A stretch of DNA of 64,000 nt, from positions 7,865,553 through 7,929,552 of the forward strand of contig NC_051093.1 in NCBI RefSeq assembly GCF_901709675.1. The letters run 5' to 3'. The number at the start of each line of letters is the position of its first letter. Position 1 is the stretch's first letter. The stretch is from Syngnathus acus (taxonomy: Eukaryota > Chordata > Actinopteri > Syngnathiformes > Syngnathidae). This document shows, one piece after another, positions 22,521 through 34,683 of this stretch. The notes under the pieces are model-generated. The model was not told where the DNA came from and ran no database searches. It worked only from the letters and a program-made list of their open reading frames with translations. Made by a program: the position numbers and the translations under genes.

Positions 22521-25500
22521 CAAGGGTGCAGCTCTGCCTCTCACCTAGTGCAACTTGAATCTTATCTGTGAACAAATACAGTGCTGCTCAGCCTGTCTTG
22601 GCATGGCACCAAAATCATTGGAGTAGATGCCTGGGAGGAAATGAGGTTCTTGACTGGGGAGTCTTCCGAAGAAAAGTTAGTCAGCCCCAAAAGAAGAGGT
22701 CAGGCTGACTAAGAGTCGAGTGGCAGGAGGTGTGGTGGGGGCTCTGGCAAGGCAAAGCTCCGGCGGAGGCTGACTATTTTTGGATAGCCCCTCTTCCTCC
22801 ACGTTAATTCCTCTTTTCACCCGTTCTCTCTTTCCTTATTCCCCAGATGTGTTTCCTTCCTGAAAGTCAAAAGGCTTTACTTCTCCTCTTTTCCAAGCCC
22901 GCTATGACGCACTAGCATCTCTCCGGGGGGGTCAGAAGCTAAGATTGAGTAATGATTTACTTTTTTAGGCTTGCGGGTTACTGGTTTGGAAAAACAAGGG
23001 ATGGTTCCTGTTTTGTGTAAAGAATGGAACATTCTGAAATCCCAACAACTGAATTTAATATATATTTTTAACGGTCTAACAAATAAGTAAGTATTTCACA
23101 TTTTATGTTTCGTCACTTCGTTCTTCGGTAAAATTGTCTTTCACTTCCTCTTCTTGTATGCTCGTAAGATCTGATTTTTTTTTGGTCTTATGAAACATAA
23201 TGAACAAAAAAATTAACATTAAAAAAACCATGAAAAAATGATCGCCGGTTTTAATGTAAAAAAGAAAAAAATTATAGTTCAGATTTAAAAAAAAAGAAAA
23301 AAAAAGATATATTCTAAGGATTGGTTTTGGCAAAATTGTAAAAAAAAAAAAAAAATCAAATTGATAAGTAAAGCATCAACACGGTGAAACAAAATTTCAG
23401 CAAAATCTTACATTTTGGATTCCAAATAAAGCAATAATTGTATTAGAAGCTCTTATAATTAAAAAACTAATAAGAAAAAGAGCCCGCAACACGTGAGAAA
23501 ATAATGTGCGAACAAAAGAAACACTGCACCTTTAAATGAAAGAATGCCAAGGATGTGTGGCTCTGCCCAGACATTTGGAACTGGAATGTGTTGGAATGCT
23601 GGCAGTGCTTTATTTCCCCTGCAGCTTTCTCAGGTGCTACAAGGAGAGGAAAACAACAGCAGAGATGGACGGAAAATCACACAGACTGTCTAATGACAAA
23701 GCGCATTTCGAGACATGAGCTCACTCACAGCTACATGCTGTCAGGGAGGACAGATTTATATATCGACCTTCCTTATCAGCTGGCCCCGTCCCTTGCTCGA
23801 AACCGCACGTTTACAAGCACACTATGTCTGTCCAGGTAGTTAATAATACTCTCACCTCAGGAAGTTGGCACGCAGCGTTCGTCTTGTAACAGCCTGTCAG
23901 GACAAAGTGGAAGCATAGAAATGTTGTCTGTCTATTCAATTCAATTCAATCAACTCATTTGTTCATTTCCAGTTCAACTATTGAACTGTTGTTATTTGCG
24001 TTTGTTTGTTTGTCTGCCCACATTGTGCCTAGTGACAGTTTCTACCAACAGTAGTAAAGTGTACTCTGGCAACAGCGAGTCTGTACGGCCTTTATGGTGA
24101 AGCCTCACACAACGGTAAAAAACAGAAAATCCCACAACTAAAATGAATTTTTTTTTTTTGTTGGTCTGTAAACATTTTTAAAAAAAATTAAAAGTAATGT
24201 AAGTTTGATTGTTGATATCACAGTTTTCAACATTTAAAAGAAATAATTTAAATAATAAAGATAATAAGAAATAATGTAAATATTACTGGGGAAAAATTAA
24301 TTGCATGTTACAACACATTAAAATATTTATTTTTTTAAGATGAATGTTACAAGTTATCGTGGCATTAAAAAAAAAAGACACCACACTAATTTAATAATAC
24401 CAAAATGAATTAAAAAAAAATATATATATATTTAATTACTGAGCATAACTTGACTAACAGCATAATTAATAACTTGTAGCATGTTTCGTATGAGGCCCTC
24501 AGTGGAAAAATATGCCAATCCCTGATAGATTGCACACACACATTTGCATTCTATGTATTGAACAAAAAGTACCATTATGAGTCGAGCAGCAAAAAGAAAG
24601 TGTGCAGGCTTCTGCCCGTCAATTATGTCAAAGTGTCTTGAAGAAGACTTCACAACCTCATTTGCTCTTATTTTAGTATTTGAATGAAATATGCTTACTT
24701 CCCTTAACTGGAAGCATATTCTATCATTATTCTGTGAATGAGGCCGCATTAGAAAGTGCTTGGAGTACATTGAAAGTAGCAAAATGACTAATCTACATTT
24801 TACTATGACTCAAGGTAAGCAGGTGTCAAACCCATGTCAGTAAGACAAAGTTTGAGGAATAACAATGAGATTCAACTCAAGCTAAAATTTGATAAGATTT
24901 TTAATTGTGCATGAATCTGTCTTGCGTCTTGGTTTCTGTTTCCAAGCCTCTCTCTCGCTCCCTCTCACATACACAAATAGGCTGCACATGGCCAGCATGA
25001 ATGAGTCACAGTGGCTTGGTAACAAGTGGCTCTTCTCAGGGACAGTCCCTCCATGAAGCCATGTGATTAGGGCCAATCACCTTGAGAGTATCAGGTGCAT
25101 TTGCTCCTCCGTGCAACGTGAGACTCACCTCAATTGTCTCCTCCATGTTTGCAATAGCAACCGGCAAGTTATGGGGAAAGGCGATCCAATACCGATCAGG
25201 ATCCAGAGAACCCGAAAGACAGCGAAGCTGGTTCATTGATCTTTGGTGACATATGTATGTTGTGCGCCACATCTAAAAATAGATCATCGGAAGCATGAGG
25301 CATTAGGAGGATGCCATGGTGGATTGGCAGAGCAGATGACATGGTCTCATAGTAAGATGATCAATTATTGTAACTGCTGCACATAACGTGATCAGTCTAT
25401 AAGTTTTAAATTGAAACGACTCATTTTAAAAAAAATGACCATGTTGACTTCATTTAGTAAAACGTTTCTACGGCTAAAAAGCAGCTGGTTATGGCGCAGT

Positions 25501-28275
25501 GGTTGCAAAAACAATAATTACCGCCCAACAGGAATAATAACAGCTTAGACACACACTGTTTGTGCACATTGCTCCTGGCACATGTTGGAGAACACATAAA
25601 CACACCTCAAACGCACCATCAGCTTTGGTATAACAATAACGCCACTCTTCAACCTGCGTTCCTCCACCCTATTTGCTTTTTTAGACACGCTTCACACACC
25701 CTTCACCAGAATTCTTTCTTTTACTGAGTTGTTCCATGCAGAACAGGACTTCGCCTTCTCGTCATGCTGGTGCCTGCTGGTTGACGCTGGCAGGTTCTCA
25801 TGCATGTCTTTAAACAAACAGTGATTGACATCTTAAATTGAATTATTATTATTTATTTTAATTTTTATTATTTTATATATATATTTTTATTATTATTGTC
25901 ATTATTATTATTGATATATTATTTACATGTTTGACACCAATGAAATTCAATTATTAGAATTTATTCAGCAGGTCGAAATTGGCTCCAGAGCCTGACTTTG
26001 GACACCCATGATAAACTAAAATTTAATATTCAAGGCTATATGCAGGGATTACAAAAGCCACTTGACCGTTTGCTGGGCGTGAGACCAGATTCGAAGGAGT
26101 TGTCAACATATAAAAAAAAAAAATGTCTGGCAACCACACCTTCAGACTTGCACAACTTCCCCTATCCTTTGGTCTACACACTCTTGGCAAACACACCCAA
26201 ACAATCTTCACCCTTCAGTCCCTTGTTCTGTTTTCTGCAGCTGGCCCGGCCCCTAATTGAAGTCCTCGCCTAACCCTTAGATTATATAGCCGGGCTTGAA
26301 GCCCAGAGAGCACCTTGTCAACAAGTGTGACCCGAGTGAGGCCTTCACTCAAAGTGACACTCCTCCTGACTCAGCAGTACTCGGGCTACTGTTTACTGAA
26401 CCTGTCCGCTGCAATCAAAACGTCTGTATGGGCGCTGAGTGTAATTGCGCTGATGTGCTGGGCTGGCACCTCTTAGCTGCATGGAAAGAGGGGAGACAGC
26501 GGGGAGGCGGGGCTTAGTCTTTGTCCCCCTTTATTTACATCACAGTCAAGCGGCTTGGGCACGCAAAGGCAACGGATTATATGTGCACGTAGTAAAAATT
26601 AGTTGGGTAATTATATGCATCAAAAATACCAGTCGTATCGGTAGTTAGTATCGGTAGCGGCGACTACACAACAATTGGCATCGGTATGAAAATAAATCAT
26701 TGATTTGGTCATTTCCATTATGAGTTGTTGCCGGGAATTTCCTGCTCCTTTCAAAAAGCTAGAAGATAAGCTAGTTGGATACACTAATTAGTGTCACAAT
26801 GATACTTGGCTAGGCTTCACCTCCCTTGTGACTTTGCACAATCTAACTAGAAACAAAGCAAGAAGGATTACATGGGTGCATGTCAGCACAATACGCAAGT
26901 GGTGTCCAAAGTGAGACTGACACGTCCAGACAATCATCTACCGTGACATATCTCCACCTTTCAGGTGAAATAATGTCCTGTCGACCGTGATATGCGCCAT
27001 CGACTGCCACGATATTGCACGTCATCAATAACTGCAGCTCGCTCGCCGTTACTACTTTGATGGCAAAATCCGAGCGCTGATGAAGCGGCAGATTGCGACT
27101 GAAAGTGGTGTCAAAGACCTTTGAAGTCAAGATGAACACGTTTATCGGTGGCGCACAAAGAGAGAACGAGTCACGATAGCATCAGCGGTTACAGAGATAA
27201 TTACAAGAGAGTGAATAAAGGTCCATTATGGAAGTTTGAAAGGGAGCTGTCATGTAGGATTACATGAACTTTCAAACTCTTCTTGTTGGGTCACTCTGGA
27301 TTCTTCTTAAAGCTCTCCTTAACCGCAGAGTTGAACTATCTCACCCTGACTTCCAGCTAATAGTTCCACCTTTCTACGGGGGAATATCTTGCCAGTAATC
27401 CTGGATTTTGCTGTCTTCAATGATATTTTCAGATGCGAGGAACATGAAAAGTTCAACAGTGCAAAAATTTACAACATGCATGAAGTGATTTTATTTGAGC
27501 TGACCCTCCGCTGAACTCGATGCGAGTCACACAGATGTGGTCAAGACAGAGATTACATTGTATTTATTTTATTTTGCTTCACTGAAAGAAGCGATGTTAG
27601 CTGGCACAAGAAAAAAAGCCTTCTCCTTGACTTTATATTTTGCAAAATAAAACGGTAAGAATTGATTGCCTTCAGTTGTTTGGATTTATTTAATTTTCGT
27701 CCAATCAGATTTGAGCTCCTCTGTGTTGCCATGTAAATGTAATTTACTCAAGGGTTGCAGAATTCCCACACGCCAAAAAGATATTTGTTTCTTTTTTCTT
27801 TTTTTTTTTTTTATTAACCAGATTTCACATTCCCTAAAGAATTGCACCTGGTTGTCAGATAAATGTGTCAGCGTGACAACTCCTAAATTTCTTGGATATG
27901 TGGGAGTGATGTCATAGCAAAGATAGTTTTGTTTTGTAGAAGCTTCTAATACTTCAGTAAAAAAACCTGCAAACCACAACTACAATAACAATTTTTTTTT
28001 ATCAATTTAACACTTGGTTAATTTTTATGAATTATTTATTGTTCTGGTTATGATTCAGAACAAAGGCTTAACTGTGTCCCAAGCGAGTGCTTACTATTCG
28101 CCACCTCCCCTACACAGCGCTAACAAACTTCCCTCCTTCACATACGTTGAATCTGTTTTGGTAGAGCAGGAACCCGGAGGGAAAGATGAAACGTGCTCAC
28201 CGACACACATTAACCCTGGCTGTGACCCTAACAACTTGTCAAGAAGATAAACGTCTCAGACTGGAAAGAGAGCAC

Positions 28276-28295
28276 GAGAGAGAGAGAGAGAGAGA
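28276..28295. repeat. (GA)n microsatellite
   Basis: About ten GA dinucleotides followed directly by an A-run. Confidence 0.9.
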
Positions 28296-30349
28296 AAAAA
28301 AAAAACAGCATTCTGTTTCCCGTAAATGAGGAAGGGGAGGGAGGGGGGGGTTTTGGGAAATTTGGTGACTCATCACTTTTTCTTTTCTTCTGACACTCCC
28401 CCCTTTTTGCATCGCGCTGCACAACTTGAATACCTTCACGGTAGAAAGGCCGGGCCCATCGTAGCTTGAATGGGGCCTCTTGAGTCTCGACAGCGGTGTC
28501 ACGTCGATCGTTATTGAGCAACGCAGCCGGAGTCCCAGCTGTCCGCGTGGCTGTCAACATCTTCAGCTGCCTTTGTTCACTTGGAGAGATCCTTCACTTT
28601 GAAAGCTGAGGAGATAACAAGTCAAGAGTTAGACAGCATTTAAAACAAACACACATCTTGTTTCTGGCTATTGCATTGTTCTGACTACAGGTGCAAATAT
28701 TCAAGTTGACTTGGATGAATGAGATGAGTCATCAACTTTTTTTTTTTTGGTACAATAACCTGCGGACAAAAGCTTATAAATGATTGCAGTTAATATCGAG
28801 CTTTTACAAGCAGGCTTGAAAAAAGAAAAAAAACTCTCTATTTTCTTCTCCTATTTTTAAATCATCGCTTCTGTGTGACTGCTCAGCGGTCCATAAAGAC
28901 CTTTGTGCCGCTAAGTGGTCACCAGGATCATTTTGTGGCTGAGGGACTTTCCCCTGCGGACCCCGGCGCACCACACAATAACACCCTCCAACCCTCTCGT
29001 TAGGAACCATTTAGCTCGAGGCTCAAAGCCTAATAACAGACTTCTCAAAGAGTGATGTCACCAGCTGTAAACAACCGCGGACGACAAAAGGGTCTCGCTT
29101 CTCGCCTCCGTTTGACCGCGGTGACCTCACGTGATTGAAGGGCCTCCGACTTAAAGACGTCTCTTGTGCACACCAAGCTGCCATGCGGCCGCTACCGGTG
29201 ACTAAAGCGTGACTAATCAAAACAGTTGTAGTTGGCTCGCCATCGACATGTCATCGAGCCCTCGCTATACGGGAGGAGAGTGGAAGTGCTACAGACAGAC
29301 GGTGATGTTCAATTTGTCTGTGTTTACCTTTCCCGGTCCAATCAAATAAAAACAGACACGCAGTTATAATGGTCAAATTGTAAGTTCTTACTTTCTCTAT
29401 GATTCATTAGTAGAAACTGATATGACCATGAAAGACCTTTCCGGTTCAATCATTAAGTCAAAGGCACCAAACAGTGCCGGCGCTGTGATTTATGAAAAAC
29501 AAAATCCAGTCCATGTGCTCGCCTGGGCTTGCGGTTTCCTTCAAAGGTGCACCTTGTTAGCTGACTCACTGGCTGAAGTTTGTGCGTTTCCACTTCCACT
29601 TTGAAACCTTTCCAACTGAAACTTTGCAGCTTCGGAACAGAGTTACACGAGAGGAAGAGATGGGGATTTGGAAGCAGTTAGATGATGGCTGATTCACAGA
29701 GGAAACAAAATGGGAGAATGTGTCACAGGACTGTCATAAGGAATGTAATATCCATAAACAGTGTGTGAAAATCCTGAGCTTGGAAATTTAGCAAGGAAAG
29801 GCTAAAGGTTGAAGTCTTTTTTTTTTTTCATTATATATACATATAACCCATAGCCAATTAGGTGCGTTTAAGAATATTCAAAATATATTAAAAATATATT
29901 CAAATACAAAATAATAAAATATATTCAAAATGAAAATAGTTCTACAATAAATCGGAGGGTTTAATGTGTGCTGCTTTCGTATTTATAAATTAAATATCTG
30001 TCAGCCTGAACCTCCATCAACAAATCCAGCAAAATCGCATTACACAACCTGCACCACAACTTAGACCCGCTTTTAGATGTTCTCCAACCAAAATGTCAGG
30101 TGCACCGGGTTAAGGTTGGTCTCAGTGATTTTCTGGCTTTGCATTTAGTATCTGAGCATCAAAAAGCAGGTGTCTGAAGTTCCATTATTATGATTGCTTA
30201 TTGTTGCGCAATCCCTAAACCTAATCCACAAAACAACATATTGATATGAATGTTTTAGCGGACTTCAGGGCCATGATGTTCAGTGACTAAGACCCCTGAT
30301 GTTTGTCCACTAGGAACCAGATTTGATGTCCATCTGTCAAAGGACCATG

Positions 30350-30350
<1 letters not shown>

Positions 30351-30395
<45 letters not shown>
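30351..30395. repeat. (AC)n microsatellite, 45 bp
   Basis: Uninterrupted AC dinucleotides; the Thr-His open frame across it is an artefact. Confidence 0.95.
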
Positions 30396-30399
<4 letters not shown>

Positions 30400-31519
30400 C
30401 AATGTGAAAATTTGCTCACTTGCTCTAAAAGGGAGCATCTTCCACACGGCTGAATGTCAGCTCATCATGCACATGAAATGCACCCTCTTACTCACCCCTT
30501 GCTCTTTTTGTCCTGACATTTAGCGCCTCCCTTCCCATGCAACGTCTGTGGAGGTCTGATCGTATCACCCCGGGGGTCTTACACCTGTGTGGTCCTGCGG
30601 GTCAACATGAGGAGGACAGACTGGGTTAAGGAACACACATAGATAAAAAAAAAGGTGGTTCACCTTGTCTGACTAACGAGTCAGCCTTTTAATCCTCTTT
30701 GACAGTTTTATCTTACTGAGCTAAATGGTAACAGATGAAGCCAGGAAATGTGTTTTTTTTCTTTCTTTTTATCACGGTTGACTGTAAAGACTACATTATT
30801 CTATCGATGGAACTGACATGAAAACCAATGTCCAAGTAATTGTGAAACCGAGACAAGATGGGAAATCTTTAAGAGCATCATTCCATTGCCCACGCAACCT
30901 TATTGAAAGTCTCAAAGAAGGAAAAAATCACTTTGGTATAATAGAAACAAGCAGATGAAGGAAAACAGCACTAAGGAAGGCCCTGAGTCGAATATGACAG
31001 TTAGTGACATCATCAACAACTTCCAAAGGACAGAAGAAAAGGTCATAAAAATAAAAATGCTTCACGAGAAAGTGCAAACCACTCATTAGGATGACGAAAA
31101 GGACAGCCAGGCTGGCATTTGCAACAAAGTATAGAAAGTAGGGACAAAACAAAGATGAAATACACAACAAATAACTTTATTTTTCTATGTGCAATTAACA
31201 ATTACAAAAAGACCTCCAGTAGATATTTAATGCTTGGTGTTAAATAAGAAGTACGATATCCCAGCTATCTATAAACACTACCCCTAATGAGAACTCACAA
31301 AAGCTTCAAGCAATAGTGCTACTGTACTTTGATTAATGTTGGATGCCGATGTGGGCGTATACACAGAGGAGACTGTTTGGTTAGACGCTTTAAGGATATT
31401 TCTCTTCGTCTCTTACATGTAATCAGCCAGCCAGTAAAGCTAGGTACATGAATACTGATTTTTAACACCTCAAGTTGACAATTCTAGTGGGCAGTGTAAG
31501 GCAAATAATAAATATAATA

Positions 31520-31521
<2 letters not shown>

Positions 31522-31550
<29 letters not shown>

Positions 31551-31560
31551 AGATAAATTA
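31522..31560. repeat. (AAAT)n microsatellite
   Basis: Tetranucleotide AAAT run with one AGAT interruption. Confidence 0.9.
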
Positions 31561-34375
31561 GTAAAAATAAATTAAAAAATTAAATTTTCTACATGTGTTG
31601 CTGCACCATTTGTGTGCAGATAAATATTGCTTAAAGTGTTCAAAACACCCGGCATGTAGATGCTAAATGTTTTACATATGTTGTTTCACTCGTCACGCTC
31701 ACCTCTTGTCATGGGTGTACATCTCCTGATCAAGACATTGGCGCTCAAAATAGATATCTCTCACTTCCTTTGGCTTTATAATTAGACCGGGTCCGAGGAA
31801 TAGTCCAGGAAAAAGTTTGTAATGAACACTTCTTGCTAATGACTGGTGTGTGTAAGAGGTGTGAAATGTAATGTGCGGTGGCGTGTTAAAAAGTGATAAG
31901 ATTCATCATCACTTATGTAAATTGTAATGATTGCTAGTATTAGTCGTATTGGAGTTCTTATCGTTTTTAAAAAGACGGCAGAGGTCACGGCTTCCGCTGT
32001 GGTTCGTGACACACTTGAGCAACCTCAATCGGTCATTGACGTACGATGTAAATTTGATGACTCTACTTGGGAAAATGATGTTGAAATTCCTTGAATTTGA
32101 AAGATTCATCATAATACTGCAGCACTGAGTAAACCACATTTAGACGACAGGTGCTGAAAGGAGCATAAAATGGAGGGAGTTAAAAAAAAAAAAGAAAAGT
32201 TAAGTCCAGTATAATTTGTGGGATGACGTTTCAATGTGAAAGCCGTTTTCTTTTTCTTTTTTTGCGCAGATGTTCATGTGGCAAAGGGAAGTACGTGTGA
32301 CTGTGTCCATTAATAGCCGGGCAAGACCCAGCTTGTCCCAGATTGTGAGATACTGAATTGTCAATAAGTCATATCCTTTGTAAGTGGCAACATGCTATGA
32401 CCATGAACTTTTCAAATCTGGCATGCTTCATGATTTATTTATTTTTTAAACCATATTATATTTTTTTCTGATTATCGGGTGACATATTTACATAAGAATC
32501 TGTGTGTAAAAAGATTGTGGCAGTTAAAAAAAAAATCTAATTTTCACTTCCTCTATTGTTGTGAATGGACTCAGTGTGTAAGTCTTGACAGCTAGCAGTG
32601 AACAGAATGGTCAGCATGCATTTTATTTTTGTCATTTAATTACCAATTTAATCTGCATCAATACGTTTTCATCATAATAGTACATAATAATGTTATTTTG
32701 AGGTAATTTCCTGTGTGTGGCTGGCTCATTGGTACTGTCTGACCGTCTTTTCTTTGCTGTGAGGGGCAGTCTGATCCGAGAAGACAAGGAAACGGAAGTG
32801 CGTATGATTTTTTTTCTTTTCTGTGTGTGTGGGCTTGTGCCTCACAATTTTTGCTAGGAAACAGGAGGAAAAAATGAATGAATCACAGCAAATCACTTTT
32901 CAAATCAGAAGTTTTTGCAAAAAAAACAACATTTTTTTGTTTTTTTTGTTTTATATAGCAAGCTAAGTAAATAGCTAGCAATAGCGAGACAAATGACTTT
33001 CGGTTTTTCACTATCCAACTTAAATTTACCCAAGTCACCTCACATTTCAGTGAAGGGATGCACTCTTTCTAAATGTGTTGTGAAAAATGTGGGGCAGTGA
33101 CCAGGGAAATCAGATCATCGTCGCCTTCCTTTTGGCAGAAAAATGGAAATTAACAATGGCAGGAATGGGCGAGTTGCCAAAACGAGAAAAAAATAAAATC
33201 CAGACACTATATGACTGTTATCTTGGAAGCAGTATTGTGTTCAGGACCTGAGGGAGAAGAAGTCTTTAATCTTCCAGACCGTTCAATCGCTAAGAGTAAT
33301 TTGATAAGCCGATGTGAAGAATAGATGGAAAAAATATATTGCATTTTTCACATTCCAATCTGAGTAACGTGATTCCACACATTATTACTTAATGTAAGCA
33401 GTTAAAGCCGTTTTCTTACATTTCTTACATTCTTAGATCAACAACAATTCCAGGATTTACTAACATGGAAAAGAGTAGAAAGAGGGATGAGAGATGAGAA
33501 AGAGGCGTCGGGTGTGTGAGGAGGTGGAGGATGAGAGAGCGGGAGAGGAGAGGAGGGTGATTTGGAGGGGTTGCCAGGACTCCAAAGCTCATCTGTCATT
33601 CTGTGCGTCAGTCAACCTATTCCCAGACTCACACGCAGCCACAGTTCTTGCGCAAATGATCGTGTACACACACACGCACGCACGCACGCACAATGTTTTT
33701 CTTCCGAGCCTATGCTGGATGTTCCCTCACGTTCTAATTAAATTCCACCAACACAACAATCCACTTCCTCGCACATTTTTCTTCCATTTCTTACCTCACT
33801 CAAGCGCACGCCATAGTGTCGTACTTCAGGCTGGTTCCCCTGGCAACAGCCGCTTCCTGTTTGGTTCTATTGCCAGGGAGTTGGAGATGGATGCTTTAGC
33901 TCACTAATGAGAATAAAGTGGCCTTCAAGTGGCCGGCCATAAGGCTTCCTTGTAGAGTGGCCTTATTTTACTGTCTAAAAGTCTACTGAAAGAAATAAAA
34001 CGCACATTCACTGCCTTTGCTCCACAAATTACACACACCCAAACGGACAGCTCAAATGCTCATTGTAATGATAGTTATTATAACTGTGCGAGATTTTTTG
34101 TTTGGTATTTTCATAGCAACGGGCGTTTGCGCTGTTGTGGGAGCGAACAGAGTCCATTGACTTCCTGGCCAATGGAGGCTGCTCTTTTGAAAATTAGTCT
34201 TTGAGCAGAAACGGACTTACAAATTAAAAAATACACCTGCCCGGTCTGGCAAAATCAAAACACGGTAAGTCTGACTTGTCCCAGCACGAAAATCTAGTTT
34301 TTACGCCAAGCGCACATGCATGAAAATAAAGTGTTGATGGTAACCTGTTCTGCAGCTTTCCCACCAGCGCCTTAT

Positions 34376-34553
34376 GCAAACATTGCTGGCTATTTGTTGA
34401 ATGTTATTTTGCCTCGGCATTTTTTGAGGAACATACCTTGACCTCCCAGATAAACGTATTTTTAAACAAATATTACTGTCTATTTGTTGAATGTTTCTTT
34501 GCCTCCACATTTCTGAGGAACATGCCATGACCTCCTAGATATTGTTCACATGG
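34376..34553. repeat. Two-copy diverged tandem duplication, period 89 bp
   Basis: CTATTTGTTGAATGTT recurs at 34390 and 34479, followed in both copies by TTTGCCTC, CATTT…TGAGGAACAT and CCTTGACCTCC / CCATGACCTCC. The copies differ by substitutions and small indels, so the duplication is not recent. Confidence 0.75.
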
Positions 34554-34629
34554 ATTTATTCTAATCGTGAATTTCTTGAGTGACCCTTAAGATGATTTTG
34601 AGTGTATGTGCTTGAAACGTTGCAAAGGG

Positions 34630-34683
34630 ATTATCCATCCGTCCATCTTCTGGATCGCTTTGTGCTCACGAGGGTCACGGGAT
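34630..34683. repeat. Fish interspersed repeat fragment (CCATCCRTCCATCTTCT type)
   Basis: ATCCATCCGTCCATCTTCTGG … GTGCTCACGAGGGTCACGGG matches the teleost motif that normally continues with a call to a gcttatcctc block. Only the head is present. Confidence 0.5.

Noticed and set aside
26600-26700. Repeated ATCGGTA words resembling a known fish repeat
   Set aside because: Too short and diverged to assign to a family or to give boundaries.
26843-27139. 98-codon minus-strand frame with protein-like composition
   Set aside because: No convincing acceptor or phase-compatible donor links it to neighbouring exon-like segments, and no family was recognised; left out of the candidate transcript.
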